Shown here in pieces: positions 24,522 through 33,686 of a stretch of DNA of 64,000 nucleotides. The translations under genes were made by a program, and so were the position numbers. A model generated the notes under the pieces. That model was not told the origin of the DNA. It ran no database searches and saw nothing but the letters and a program-made list of their open reading frames with translations. Source of the stretch: Gammaproteobacteria bacterium (GTDB lineage: Bacteria > Pseudomonadota > Gammaproteobacteria > Thiohalomonadales > Thiohalomonadaceae). Position 1 is the stretch's first letter. Each line of letters starts with the position of its first letter. Location of the stretch: NCBI GenBank assembly GCA_003252455.1, contig QKED01000011.1:1-64000 (forward strand), given 5' to 3'.

Positions 24522-25133
24522 TTAATCCTCCCCCTCGCCCCAACGGCGCAGCAGCCGGTGCTCGATACCGAGGTGGTCGAGCAGCCGACCCACCATGAAG
24601 TCCACCAGCTCTGCGACACTCTGTGGTCGGTGATAGAAGCCGGGCGCGGCGGGCATGATGGTCACCCCCAGGCGACTCAGCTTGAGCATGTTCTCCAGGT
24701 GGATCGCGCTCAGCGGGCTCTCGCGTGGCACCAGGATGAGTGGGCGACGCTCCTTGAGCATCACATCCGCCGCGCGCTCGATGAGATTATTGCTGGCACC
24801 GCAGGCGATGGCCGAGAGGGTGCCCATGGAGCAGGGGCAGACCACCATCGCCCGCGCCGGATTGGAGCCGCTGGCCGCCGGGGCGAACCACGCCTCCTTG
24901 CCGTAGACACGCAGTTGCGTCTCGGTCACCCCGTAGCGCTGGCACAGGATCGCCTGTTGCGCCTTGGGCCCCCCCGTCAGTCGCACCTCGCTCTCGGTGG
25001 CCAAGACCACCAGCGCGGCATTGGAGATGAGCAGGTCGACCCCCGCGCCCGCCACTAGCAGTTGCTCCAATAGGCGTAAGGCGTAAGGCATCCCCGAGGC
25101 ACCGGTGAGGGCCAGGGTGATGCGCCCGTTCAC
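24522..25133 (-). CDS. ubiX: Flavin prenyltransferase UbiX
   Basis: Makes prenylated FMN, the cofactor of the UbiD decarboxylase in ubiquinone synthesis. It has 203 residues. The N-terminal [17 protein letters not shown] flavin loop, the [14 protein letters not shown] segment and the C-terminal [10 protein letters not shown] are all family signatures. It uses a GTG start that overlaps the stop of mpl (GTGA). UbiD is not in the window. Confidence 0.95.
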   Translation of the reverse strand: MNGRITLALTGASGMPYALRLLEQLLVAGAGVDLLISNAALVVLATESEVRLTGGPKAQQAILCQRYGVTETQLRVYGKEAWFAPAASGSNPARAMVVCPCSMGTLSAIACGASNNLIERAADVMLKERRPLILVPRESPLSAIHLENMLKLSRLGVTIMPAAPGFYHRPQSVAELVDFMVGRLLDHLGIEHRLLRRWGEGED

Positions 25134-26497
25134 GCCCCTCGCTCCTCCAGCGCGGTGAGCAGGCGCGTGTGGATACCACCGAACCCGCCGTTGCTCATCA
25201 CCAAGACGTGGTCGCCGGGTGTGGCATGGCGTACCACCGCCGCCACTAGGGCGTCGAGGTCTTGATGCAGTTGCGCGCGCGCGCCGAGCGGCGCGAACAG
25301 TACCTGTGGGTCCCAGCCGAGCCCTTGGGGTTGGAAGACGAAGGTCAGGTCGGCGTCGGCCAGCGCCTTGGGCAGCGCCTCTTTGTGTACCCCGAGGCGC
25401 ATGGTGTTGGAGCGTGGCTCCAGTACTGCCAGGATGCGTCGGTCGCCGACCCGTGCGCGCAGGCCGGCCAGGGTGGTGGCGATGGCCGTCGGGTGGTGGG
25501 CGAAGTCGTCATAGACCGTCACCCCGTGCACCTCGCCACGCACCTCCAGGCGTCGTTTCACGTTCACGAAGTGCCCCAGTGCCGCGCACGCCAACCTGGC
25601 CGGGACCCCCGCGTGGCGGGCCGCGGCGATGGCCGCCAGGGCGTTGCGTAGGTTGTGCTGGCCGATGAGTGGCCAGTGCACCTCACCTTGGGGCACATCG
25701 AGCCAGCGCACCTCGAAGGCGCTGGCATCATCGGCCAGCAGGCGTGCCGACCAGCCGCCGGGGTGTCCGCTATCGAAGCCCTCGCACGGGCTCCAGCACC
25801 CCTGCGACAGCACCGCCTCCAAGGCCGTGTCGGCGGGGGGGTGGATGATCAACCCGCTGTGCGGCACGGTGCGTACCAGGTGGTGGAACTGGCGTTGAAT
25901 GGCCGCCAGGTCGGGGAAGATGTCCGCGTGGTCGAACTCCAGATTATTGAGGATCGCCGTGCGTGGACGGTAGTGGACGAACTTGGAGCGCTTGTCGAAG
26001 AAGGCGGTGTCGTACTCGTCCGCCTCCACGACGAAGAACGGGGCGTTGCCGAGGCGAGCCGAGAGGCCGAAGTTCTCTGGCACCCCACCGATGAGAAAAC
26101 CGGGGGCGAGCCCTGCATCCTCCAGGATCCAGGCGAGCATCGCCGAGGTCGTGGTCTTGCCGTGGGTACCCGCCACCGCCAGGACCCAGCGTCCGGTCAG
26201 TACCTGTTCCGCCAGCCACTGCGGCCCCGAGGTGTAGGGTAGGCCCCGATCGAGCACGTACTCCACCGCCGGATTGCCGCGCGAGAGGGCGTTGCCGATG
26301 ACGATCACATCGGCCTCCTCGGGGATCCCGGCGGGGTCGTAGCCCTCGCTCAGGGCGATCCCCGCCTCGGCCAACTGGGTGCTCATGGGCGGGTAGACCC
26401 CCGCGTCCTGTCCGCTCACGCGGTGGCCCAATGCCCGCGCCAGCAGCGCGATACCACCCATGAAGGTGCCGCAGATACCGAGGATATGCACGTGCAT
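25130..26497 (-). CDS. mpl: UDP-N-acetylmuramate:L-Ala-gamma-D-Glu-meso-DAP ligase
   Basis: Peptidoglycan recycling ligase that attaches the recovered murein tripeptide to UDP-MurNAc. It has 455 residues. The Mur-ligase order is intact: an N-terminal UDP-binding fold ([15 protein letters not shown]), the ATP P-loop GTHGKTTTS (110-118), the central domain, and a C-terminal ligand domain with [11 protein letters not shown] and [10 protein letters not shown]. It lies 3 bases after the upstream membrane-protein gene and overlaps ubiX, forming a three-gene operon. Confidence 0.95.
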   Translation of the reverse strand: MHVHILGICGTFMGGIALLARALGHRVSGQDAGVYPPMSTQLAEAGIALSEGYDPAGIPEEADVIVIGNALSRGNPAVEYVLDRGLPYTSGPQWLAEQVLTGRWVLAVAGTHGKTTTSAMLAWILEDAGLAPGFLIGGVPENFGLSARLGNAPFFVVEADEYDTAFFDKRSKFVHYRPRTAILNNLEFDHADIFPDLAAIQRQFHHLVRTVPHSGLIIHPPADTALEAVLSQGCWSPCEGFDSGHPGGWSARLLADDASAFEVRWLDVPQGEVHWPLIGQHNLRNALAAIAAARHAGVPARLACAALGHFVNVKRRLEVRGEVHGVTVYDDFAHHPTAIATTLAGLRARVGDRRILAVLEPRSNTMRLGVHKEALPKALADADLTFVFQPQGLGWDPQVLFAPLGARAQLHQDLDALVAAVVRHATPGDHVLVMSNGGFGGIHTRLLTALEERGA

Positions 26498-26500
26498 GGG

Positions 26501-27013
26501 TCAGCCCCCCGTGGCCGGTGCCGGCACCAGCAGATTGATGAAGTAGAACGAGACGAACAGAAACATCACGGCGGTCACCCCACCCAGCACCCAATCCACC
26601 TCCAGCGACTCACGCAAGATGAAGGCGTTGGCCACCAGGTTCCAGGTGATGAGGAGCGTACTGACCAGCGAGGCGGGAAGCGAGGGCAGACCCAGCTGCA
26701 GCCAGAGCGCCAGGGGGAGCGTGGCGACCATCAACAGCGCCTCTACCCCGGCCATCGCCGTGGCCGCCTGCACCAGACGCGGCAGGTGGCGCGTCAGCGC
26801 CAGCACCAGGCCGAGCAGCAGTGGCACCAGCGCGGTGGAGAGCGCGGCGGCGGCGATGGCGTCGCCGAGCCCCGCCGAGGTGAGGCCGAGCAGGGTGCCG
26901 AGTCCCAGATGCGTACCGAGGACGACCCATAGGAGCGCCAGTGAGTAGGGCACTCGTTGCGGCGTCGCGCGTAGCCTGGCGATGTCGAAGAAGAGCTGAA
27001 AGAGGGGATTCAC
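26501..27013 (-). CDS. Five-helix membrane protein, unknown
   Basis: A 170-residue protein with about five transmembrane helices. I chose the GTG at 27013 (reads NPLFQLFFDIARLR after the start) because the sequence upstream of it is Arg/Pro-rich and non-conserved in character; the longer in-frame start at 27142 cannot be excluded. No clear Shine-Dalgarno is visible. It is the first gene of the mpl-ubiX operon. The hydrophobic pattern suggests a small YIP1- or DUF1282-like protein, but I cannot confirm this. Confidence 0.6.
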   Translation of the reverse strand: MNPLFQLFFDIARLRATPQRVPYSLALLWVVLGTHLGLGTLLGLTSAGLGDAIAAAALSTALVPLLLGLVLALTRHLPRLVQAATAMAGVEALLMVATLPLALWLQLGLPSLPASLVSTLLITWNLVANAFILRESLEVDWVLGGVTAVMFLFVSFYFINLLVPAPATGG

Positions 27014-27158
27014 GTCGGCACTGGGCCTAGGTTGCCACGAACCCCGGCAGTATATACCCTTCCCGCTCCCCTCATCAGGGCCGGGCGATGCCCGTTGCCG
27101 AACGCTGGAAACCAGGGCCGCGAGGCCCGCAAGGAGCCCCATAGGGGCCGGGAGTGAG

Positions 27159-28307
27159 ATGCAGATACGCTACGTCGAGACCGATGCCGAACTGGCCACC
27201 CTCTGTGCGGAGATGGCCGGTGCCCCCTGGCTGGCACTGGATACGGAGTTCATGCGCGAGAAGAACTACTACGCCAAACTCTGCCTCATCCAGGTCGCCG
27301 ACGCCCACCAGGTGGCCTGCATCGACCCGCTCGCCGTCAGCGACCTCACCCCGTTTTTCCAGTTGCTCGACGACCCCGCCATGGTCAAGGTGTTTCACGC
27401 CGCCCGGCAGGACCTGGAGATCATCCACCAGCTCACCGGCAAGGTGCCCGAGCCGCTGTTCGACACCCAGATCGCCGCCAGTGTGCTCGGGCATGGCGAG
27501 CAGATCGGCTATGGCAATCTGGTGGAGCGTGTGCTCGGGGTGCGTCTGGAGAAGGGTCAGGCTCGCACCGACTGGTCACTGCGTCCGCTCGATCCGGCGC
27601 AGCTCGAATATGCCGCCGACGATGTGCGCTACCTGCGCGACCTCTACCGCGAGATGCATGCCGAGCTGGAGGGGAAGGGGCGCCTGGCATGGCTCGCCGA
27701 CGACTTCGCCGAGCTGGCCTCTCCGACGCTCTACGCCAACCCGCCCGAGCAGGCGTGGCAACGCATCAAGGGGCGGCGCAAGCTGCATGGGGTGCAGCTC
27801 GCCGTGTTGCGCGAGTTGGCCGCCTGGCGCGAGGTGCTGGCGCAACGCATCGACCGCCCGCGTCGCTGGGTGCTGAGCGACGATACCCTGCTCGACATCG
27901 CCCGCCGCCGTCCCGATTCCAGCCACGCCTTGGGGCGTATCCGTGGCGTCGAGGAGCGCACCCTCTCCAGCCACGGCAAGGCACTGCTCGACGCCATCGA
28001 ACGTGGCAACGCCGTGCCCGAGGCCGAGTGGCCCGTACTGCCCGACTTCACCCGCCTTGGCCCCAACCAAGAGGCGTTGGTCGACCTGCTCATGGCACTG
28101 CTGCGCCTGCGCGCGGAGCACCACGAGGTGAGCACCCCGGCCATCGCCAGCCGTAACGACCTGGAGCAGTTGGTGCAGGGCGATCGCGACCTGCCGCTGC
28201 TGCACGGTTGGCGTAAGCGCCTCGCCGGCGGCGACCTGCTGGCGCTGCTCGAAGGGCGGCTGGTGCTGCGCGTGCGCGACGGCGCCCTCTCCATCGAGGC
28301 GGCCTAG
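27159..28307 (+). CDS. rnd: Ribonuclease D
   Basis: A 382-residue 3'-5' exoribonuclease that trims tRNA and other small RNA precursors. DEDDy catalytic residues are all visible: Asp28 and Glu30 (DTEFMRE), Asp85 (HAARQDLEI), and Tyr151 with Asp155 (YAADD). HRDC-type helical domains occupy the second half. Length is close to E. coli RNase D. It diverges from the mpl operon across about 145 bp. Confidence 0.95.
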   Translation: MQIRYVETDAELATLCAEMAGAPWLALDTEFMREKNYYAKLCLIQVADAHQVACIDPLAVSDLTPFFQLLDDPAMVKVFHAARQDLEIIHQLTGKVPEPLFDTQIAASVLGHGEQIGYGNLVERVLGVRLEKGQARTDWSLRPLDPAQLEYAADDVRYLRDLYREMHAELEGKGRLAWLADDFAELASPTLYANPPEQAWQRIKGRRKLHGVQLAVLRELAAWREVLAQRIDRPRRWVLSDDTLLDIARRRPDSSHALGRIRGVEERTLSSHGKALLDAIERGNAVPEAEWPVLPDFTRLGPNQEALVDLLMALLRLRAEHHEVSTPAIASRNDLEQLVQGDRDLPLLHGWRKRLAGGDLLALLEGRLVLRVRDGALSIEAA

Positions 28308-28333
28308 ACCTGCCCCCCGCGTCGGGGTGGCGC

Positions 28334-29332
28334 TTACCCCGCCCCCCCGCAGGTGCACTGCACCACATCACTGCACGCCTCGTCCCAACACCAGGCGTGC
28401 CCCCCCTGTGGCGAGAGGACGCCCCCCACCCAGTGCCCCGGCGCCCCTGCGTCGAGGCGGTGGCGCTCGCCCGCCAGCACGGCGCGCCCGACCTCGCTGA
28501 GGGTCAGCTCGGCGTGGTGCCAGGGCTCCCCCGCAGCGGCAGGGGTGAGCGTGACGAGGGCGTGGGGTTCGGCGGCCAGCTCGCGTAGCAGCCAGCCGTA
28601 GAGTGTATCGCCCAGGAAGGGCAGGGGTTCGAGGCCGTTCACCAGCGCCTGGAAGAGCTGCCCGGCACGCTGGGGGCCATCGCTGGCGAGCGCTTGCAGG
28701 GTGAGCCGCTCGGTGAGGCGCAGGCCGTCGTGGCGTGCGGGTAGCTCCTGCAGATGGCGTCGCAGGGCCGGGGCCAAGAGGGGGAGGGCCGGGGTGCCCT
28801 CGCGGGTCAGACGGGCGAGAGGGCGTGGGTCGTGTGCCACCATGGCACGCCAGGCCCGCGCACCGAGGGCCAACTGCTCTGTGGTGACGGCCCGGCGCTG
28901 CTGATAGGCCCAGGCGAGCCCTTCGGCGTCGAGCTGGCCGAGGCCGAGGAAGCGTGTCACCCCCGGGGCCTGATCGAGGACGATGAGCTCCAGCCGACCC
29001 TTGGGCGGTTCGGTGTGGAAGCGCGCGAGCAGATAGGTGAGGATGGTCTGGTCGAAGCTGTCGTGCTCGAACCAGAGCAGGATGCGTGCGTAGGCGTCGA
29101 GCCGCTCTAGGGCGGCATAGTGGGCGTGGTGCTGCCGCTGGAGTGGCTCCGGCCCCAGCCCGAGTGCCGTGGCAAGGAAGCGGGCGCGTTCGGCGACCTG
29201 CTCGGTCGGCGTCCACTCCCCCAGGGGGCCAACGCAGAAGGGGTCGAAGAAGGGCAGGAAGTCGCCTTCGATGCCCGCCTCGACGAGACCGTGTTGGATG
29301 TCCGTGCCGCAGCGGATGTGGAGTGTCTGCAT
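28334..29332 (-). CDS. DUF1835-family protein
   Basis: A 332-residue cytoplasmic protein. The N-terminal half (HIRCGTDIQHGLVEAGIEGDFLPFFDPFCVGPLG, and LWFEHDSFDQTILTYLLARF) is the DUF1835 pattern. The C-terminal half is a helical DUF3658-like region, followed by a short tail with several Cys and His residues. Function is unknown in the family. The ATG at 29332 gives the family N terminus (MQTLHIRCG), and no strong ribosome-binding site is visible. It is convergent with rnd (26 bases apart) and diverges from tag. Confidence 0.75.
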   Translation of the reverse strand: MQTLHIRCGTDIQHGLVEAGIEGDFLPFFDPFCVGPLGEWTPTEQVAERARFLATALGLGPEPLQRQHHAHYAALERLDAYARILLWFEHDSFDQTILTYLLARFHTEPPKGRLELIVLDQAPGVTRFLGLGQLDAEGLAWAYQQRRAVTTEQLALGARAWRAMVAHDPRPLARLTREGTPALPLLAPALRRHLQELPARHDGLRLTERLTLQALASDGPQRAGQLFQALVNGLEPLPFLGDTLYGWLLRELAAEPHALVTLTPAAAGEPWHHAELTLSEVGRAVLAGERHRLDAGAPGHWVGGVLSPQGGHAWCWDEACSDVVQCTCGGAG

Positions 29333-29355
29333 GCTTAACCCAGTGGAGGTGTGTG

Positions 29356-29925
29356 ATGAAGGATGAGCGGGTGCGTTGTGGTTGGTGTGGGGAGGACCCG
29401 CTCTACCAACAGTACCACGACACGGAGTGGGGACGGCCCGAACGTGACGGGCACCGACTCTTCGAGCTGTTGTTGTTGGAAGGTGCACAGGCGGGGCTCA
29501 GTTGGATCACCGTGCTGCGCAAACGGGAGCACTATCGCCGCGCATTCGATGGCTTCGACCCAGAGCGGATGGCGCGTTACGACGCAGTGCAGGTCGAGGC
29601 GCTGCTGCAGGACCCCGGTATCGTCCGCAACCGCCTCAAGGTACAGGCGGCGGTGACCAATGCGCAGGCCTTTCTCGCCCTGGAACAGGAGCCGGGGGGC
29701 TTCAGCGGCTTCGTCTGGTCGTTCGTGGGTGGCGAACCGAAGGTCAACCACTGGCGGTCGCTGTCGGAGGTGCCGGGCAGCACGCCAGAGTCGGATGCCC
29801 TCTCCAAGGCGTTGAAAAAGCGTGGTTTCAAATTTGTCGGCAGCACCATCGTCTACGCCTTCATGCAGGCGGCGGGGCTGGTGAACGACCACCTGCTCGA
29901 TTGCTGGTGTCGGCAAGAGCCGTAG
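29356..29925 (+). CDS. tag: DNA-3-methyladenine glycosylase I
   Basis: Removes 3-methyladenine from alkylated DNA in base-excision repair. It has 189 residues. The zinc-snap ligands of Tag are present: Cys8 and His21 at the N terminus (CGWCGEDPLYQQYHD) and His179 and Cys183 at the C terminus (HLLDC). The substrate-recognition Glu in LEGAQAGLSW is intact. A GGAGG box at 29345-29349 supports the ATG at 29356. Confidence 0.95.
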   Translation: MKDERVRCGWCGEDPLYQQYHDTEWGRPERDGHRLFELLLLEGAQAGLSWITVLRKREHYRRAFDGFDPERMARYDAVQVEALLQDPGIVRNRLKVQAAVTNAQAFLALEQEPGGFSGFVWSFVGGEPKVNHWRSLSEVPGSTPESDALSKALKKRGFKFVGSTIVYAFMQAAGLVNDHLLDCWCRQEP

Positions 29926-29966
29926 CGGCAGCGGGCTGACGACGCAGGGCTGCGCCGTTGGCGGGG

Positions 29967-29999
29967 GCCGAAGTACAGCCCGGGGGGCTGTACTTCGGC
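29967..29999. terminator. Perfect 14-bp hairpin between convergent tag and tal
   Basis: Arms at 29967-29980 and 29986-29999 (GCCGAAGTACAGCC and its complement) enclose a CGGGG loop. There is no T-tract on either side. The position between two convergent stops suggests a bidirectional 3' end or insulation structure. Confidence 0.6.
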
Positions 30000-30009
30000 G
30001 AGGGGTGGT

Positions 30010-30960
30010 TCAGAGCCTGCTGGAGAGGAGCTTCTCCAGCTTGATCTGGTCGGCGGTGAAGCCACGGATACCCTCGGCGAGCTTCTCGGTGGCCATGGCA
30101 TCTTCGTTCATCGCCCAGCGGAACTCCGCCTCGCTCATGGGGGCCGGGCGTGGCGCGGGGTTGCCCGGGTCGCTCAGTTTGCGCTCCAGCTGACCCTGGC
30201 TCTCGCCCAGCTCCTGCAGCAGGGCCGGGGAGATGGTCAGGCGATCACAACCGGCCAGGGCGACGATCTCACCCATGTTGCGGAACGAGGCGCCCATGAC
30301 GATGGTCGGGTAGCCATACTGCTTGTAATAGGCGTAGATCTGGCGCACGGAGAGGACGCCCGGGTCCTCCTCGGCGCTGTAGCTCTGGCCGGTGCTCTTT
30401 TTGTACCAGTCGAGGATGCGTCCGACGAAGGGGGAGATGAGGGTCACCCCCGCCTCGGCGCTGGCGCGTGCCTGGGCGAAGCCGAACATCAGTGTCAGGT
30501 TGCAGTGGATACCCTCGGCCTCCAGCACCTCGGCGGCGCGGATCCCCTCCCAGGTGGAGGCGATCTTGATCAACACCCGTTCGGGGTCGATACCGGTCTC
30601 CTGATAGAGGGAGATGAGGCGACGGGCGCGCTCGACGGTGGCCTCGGTGTCGAACGAGAGGCGGGCGTCCACCTCGGTGGAGATGCGCCCCGGGAGGATC
30701 TTGAGCACCTCGCAGCCGACCGCCACGGCGAGGCGGTCCATGGTCTCGCGCAGGCGTGTGGCGGGGTCGTGGGTGTAGGCCGTCGCCTCGGCCACAGCGC
30801 GCTCGATGAGCGGGGCATACTCCGGCAGGTCCACCGCCTTGAGCAGCAGCGAGGGGTTGGTGGTGGCGTCTTCGGGCTGGTGGCGACGGATCGCCTCGAT
30901 GTCGCCGGTATCAGCGACCAGGGTGGTCATGCTCTTGAGCTGTTCGAGCAGGCTGGACAT
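30010..30960 (-). CDS. tal: Transaldolase
   Basis: Pentose-phosphate enzyme transferring a dihydroxyacetone unit between sedoheptulose-7-phosphate and glyceraldehyde-3-phosphate. It has 316 residues. The Schiff-base Lys132 (RVLIKIAST) is at the same number as in E. coli TalB. The [24 protein letters not shown] and [10 protein letters not shown] signatures are intact. CAGGAG lies just before the ATG. The 143-bp upstream region is relatively AT-rich, with a GATAAT that could be a -10 box, but no convincing -35. Confidence 0.96.
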   Translation of the reverse strand: MSSLLEQLKSMTTLVADTGDIEAIRRHQPEDATTNPSLLLKAVDLPEYAPLIERAVAEATAYTHDPATRLRETMDRLAVAVGCEVLKILPGRISTEVDARLSFDTEATVERARRLISLYQETGIDPERVLIKIASTWEGIRAAEVLEAEGIHCNLTLMFGFAQARASAEAGVTLISPFVGRILDWYKKSTGQSYSAEEDPGVLSVRQIYAYYKQYGYPTIVMGASFRNMGEIVALAGCDRLTISPALLQELGESQGQLERKLSDPGNPAPRPAPMSEAEFRWAMNEDAMATEKLAEGIRGFTADQIKLEKLLSSRL

Positions 30961-31103
30961 GGTGTGCTCCTGACGGTGGTGGTGTGCGGCCCAGGTTAGG
31001 GCGGCGAGATGACACGGTTGGTGCGGGTCTTATGGTTATTATCGGACGTTCAATGACTGGGCATGGACGCGAGCGCTCCCCAGTAACCAGATCATATATG
31101 GGG

Positions 31104-31757
31104 TTATAGCCGAGTGACTACCTCTGCCAGCGGCAGTCGGGACTTGGGCAACTTGGCGTTGAAGTCATCCGCCGCGCGGCGTCCGATGGCGGCGCACACC
31201 ACACTGGTGTAGCCCTGTGCGCGCAGGTCGAACTCGCGGTCCAGCACCTCCGGGTCGAAGCCCTCGATGGGGCAGGCGTCGAGCCCCATGGCCGAGGCCC
31301 CGAGCAGCAGAAATCCGAGGGCGATGTAGAGCTGGTGTGCCTGCCAGTGGGGCAGATCCTTGTGGTTGTAGCGGTGCAGGTCGAGGTAGAAGAAGCGTCC
31401 CTTGAGGGTCGCCGCCTGCACCTCGGCATTGGCCAGACGCCCATCCACCTGCTCCTGCGCCACTACCCGCTCGATGTGTGCGTCCGCCGCACCGGTGCGC
31501 AGGCAGAGGACCACGCTCAGTGCCGCCTCTTTGAACTTGGCGTTGTTGGCCTGATAGGGCCCCTCCGCCGCCTTGGCCAGCCGCCCCTTCGCCGCCGTGC
31601 TCTCGACGATGAGAAAGTGCCACGGCTGCGAGTTGACCGAGGAGGGCGCCTGATGCAGCAGGGTGACGAGCTGTTCGACCTGTGCCGGGTCGAGGGTGAA
31701 GTCGGGGTCGAACTTCTTCGTCGTGTAGCGACGCTGGACGTAAGGGGTGATATCCAT
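31104..31757 (-). CDS. nfsB: Oxygen-insensitive NAD(P)H nitroreductase / dihydropteridine reductase
   Basis: FMN-dependent reductase of the NfsB family, 217 residues, identical in length to E. coli NfsB. Shared features are the MDI start, QAPSSVNSQPWHF (FMN and substrate pocket), KGRFF, LLGASAMGLDACPIEGFD and the C-terminal DFNAKLPKSRLP. The ATG at 31757 was chosen over 31790 because it matches the family start. It reduces quinones, nitroaromatics or dihydropteridines in vitro; the physiological substrate here is open. Confidence 0.92.
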   Translation of the reverse strand: MDITPYVQRRYTTKKFDPDFTLDPAQVEQLVTLLHQAPSSVNSQPWHFLIVESTAAKGRLAKAAEGPYQANNAKFKEAALSVVLCLRTGAADAHIERVVAQEQVDGRLANAEVQAATLKGRFFYLDLHRYNHKDLPHWQAHQLYIALGFLLLGASAMGLDACPIEGFDPEVLDREFDLRAQGYTSVVCAAIGRRAADDFNAKLPKSRLPLAEVVTRL

Positions 31758-31802
31758 GTGGACGCCTCGTTGCGGGGTAGTGAGGGGCATTGTATCCCGC
31801 CC

Positions 31803-32411
31803 TTATACCGGAGTGCGTTGGCGTCTGCGCCGACCCGCTATGAGTGCGGTCAGGAGCAGGAGCGACCCGAGCGCGGTGCCGGGCTCCGGGGCTGAACGGC
31901 GCACCTGGATATTGTCGAGCTGCACGTTTTCGGTCGCGTAGGCGTTGCTCGGGTTGGCGAGGAACTCTACCCGTTTGAGGGTCGTGAAGCTCTCCGCCAG
32001 GGTGAACAGCTGGCTACCCGCCACGCCGTCCAGGGTCAAGGTTTGACTGACGGTCGAGTCGTCGGCATAGATCCCACGGATAATCAGGCTATAGGGCGCG
32101 GGCGAAGAGGTGGCCTCCAGCAACTCCAAACTCACCAGGTTGAAGAGCGCCTGATCCGTTGCCTCCAGGGTCATCCATGAAGTGCTGGTAAACCCTGCGC
32201 TCGGGTGCGCGGCGTAGTCAAAGGGCGCAAAGGCGTTGTTGACCCGCACGCTACCGGTATTGGTGTCGATGACGAACCCTGCCTCCGTGTAGCTGCTGTA
32301 GTCGGCCCAGGTGTTGCCGAAGCCGATACGTGCGGCCTGGGTCTGCGCGGTGAGGGTCAGGAGCGCGAGGGAGAGGAGGGTGAGGAGGAGTGGACGTAGA
32401 AGCAGTTGCAT
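31803..32411 (-). CDS. PEP-CTERM sorted secreted protein
   Basis: A 202-residue protein with a signal peptide (about 1-27) and a beta-rich body. The C terminus shows the full PEP-CTERM signal: APEPGTALG, a hydrophobic helix (LLLLTALIAG) and an Arg cluster. Such proteins are processed by an exosortase (EpsH/XrtA) and delivered to the surface or matrix, often with an exopolysaccharide locus. No exosortase is in this window. It lies 45 bases upstream of nfsB on the same strand. Confidence 0.88.
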   Translation of the reverse strand: MQLLLRPLLLTLLSLALLTLTAQTQAARIGFGNTWADYSSYTEAGFVIDTNTGSVRVNNAFAPFDYAAHPSAGFTSTSWMTLEATDQALFNLVSLELLEATSSPAPYSLIIRGIYADDSTVSQTLTLDGVAGSQLFTLAESFTTLKRVEFLANPSNAYATENVQLDNIQVRRSAPEPGTALGSLLLLTALIAGRRRRQRTPV

Positions 32412-32533
32412 GTGAGGGTCTCTTTGGGGTTGCGCGCCCGATTATGCCCCACTTTTTACAGGGAAATTACGGTACGCAATTTGTCCCCGACTGTTGGGGG
32501 GGCGTCGGTGTGGCGGGCGGCGTCGGCGCGACG

Positions 32534-32548
32534 ATGGGCGCCGCCCAT
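32534..32548. repeat. ATGGGC dyad in the divergent region before the secreted-protein gene
   Basis: ATGGGC-GCC-GCCCAT forms a perfect 6-bp dyad with a 3-base centre. It lies between the divergent PEP-CTERM gene and the hypothetical secreted-protein gene and may be an operator or a leader hairpin. Confidence 0.35.
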
Positions 32549-32669
32549 GTGCCCACTTACTGCGCTAGAACGTTACCGTGGTTGCGTCGCTCGCACGCAC
32601 CTGCCAGGCTTGCGCTGAGCCGCAATCGTCTCGATACCCCCACCCTGCACTGAACCAAGGAGATGTTTC

Positions 32670-33395
32670 ATGTCCATGCGCTATCTGACCGTCACGGCCC
32701 TTACCCTCGCGTTGTTTTCCCAGGCCGGGGCCGAGGAGAACCCCGCCTATCAAGCCGCAGTACTCGATGCCTCTCAGGCACTCGCCTCGGAGCTGCGTGA
32801 CGACCTGCTCGCGGTCACCCCCGAGAGTCCGGCGCGAGATGCCGAAGGGCAGATCAAGGTGGTCACCTGGAAGGCCACGGGAGGCTACGAGCGGTTCATC
32901 AAGCCCTACACGGCCAGCTCGGACAACCCCGAGTATGGTCTCTGGGTGACCCTCGCACCGCAGGTGCATGACTTTTGCCACCAGTGGCTGGCGGCGCACC
33001 CCGAGGCGGGGCAGGCGGAGCTGGAGCTGCGACTGAAGCAGTATCTGGGTCTCGACCCGAGCTGGGGCTACGACCTCTTCGTCGAGCTGGCGGTCGCCCC
33101 CGAGGCGCTGTTTCGCCCCTGTGTCGACCCCGAGACGGACGACCACGGTTGCCAGCTCCAATTCGGCAAAGAGAACCCGACGGTGACCGGCATCGCCGAC
33201 TATCGCGATTTCTACGAGGCGCTCTACTTCAAGAGCTTCCGCGCCAGCGCCGGGGTACCCTGGACCGGGCTCGGGTATACCTACGACTGGGGCAACCCGG
33301 AGAGCGAGGTGGGCGCCAGCGAGTTCATCCTCAAACCCTCCAGCGCCTACCAAGTGGTGCGTGTGGTGCCGACGCTCGACTACTGCCGCGAATAA
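32670..33395 (+). CDS. Secreted protein, unknown
   Basis: A 241-residue protein with a signal peptide (about 1-21, ending AGA). The mature part is mixed alpha/beta with four cysteines: one in VHDFCHQW, two near FRPCVDPETDDHGCQLQF, and one in LDYCRE at the C terminus. They could form two disulfides. Aromatic residues are frequent (TWKATGGYERF, WTGLGYTYDWG). AAGGAGA precedes the ATG. I recognise no family. It is convergent with the SecA-like gene and is probably not part of that locus. Confidence 0.72.
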   Translation: MSMRYLTVTALTLALFSQAGAEENPAYQAAVLDASQALASELRDDLLAVTPESPARDAEGQIKVVTWKATGGYERFIKPYTASSDNPEYGLWVTLAPQVHDFCHQWLAAHPEAGQAELELRLKQYLGLDPSWGYDLFVELAVAPEALFRPCVDPETDDHGCQLQFGKENPTVTGIADYRDFYEALYFKSFRASAGVPWTGLGYTYDWGNPESEVGASEFILKPSSAYQVVRVVPTLDYCRE

Positions 33396-33686
33396 CCGCG
33401 GCGGCGGCACCGGGCCGCACCCAGCGGTCGACCCAGACCCGGTAGAAGGGCGTCACTCCAGGTGTCGGCATCGCTGTCGGTGGGGAGTGCCAGGGCAGTG
33501 ATGCCCCAGGTGCGGCTGGGTCGCTGGCGGACCTCGACGCCGTCGGACGGCGTGTCGGAGGGTGCTGTACCGCGCCCAAGCGCACCGTGGACGGGTGCTG
33601 CGGTGAGTGGGGCGTCGCGGTAGTCGCGCTCCTCAGGCGACAGCGGCGGGTGTGAGATGCCCTTGCTGATGCTGTGGGTCGCGCGG
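33396..33686. other. 291-bp convergent intergenic region
   Basis: This lies between the secreted-protein gene and the 3' end of the SecA-like gene. On the minus strand one frame is open for about 100 codons but has no start codon. No repeats or clear terminator are visible. I see no gene I can support. Confidence 0.5.
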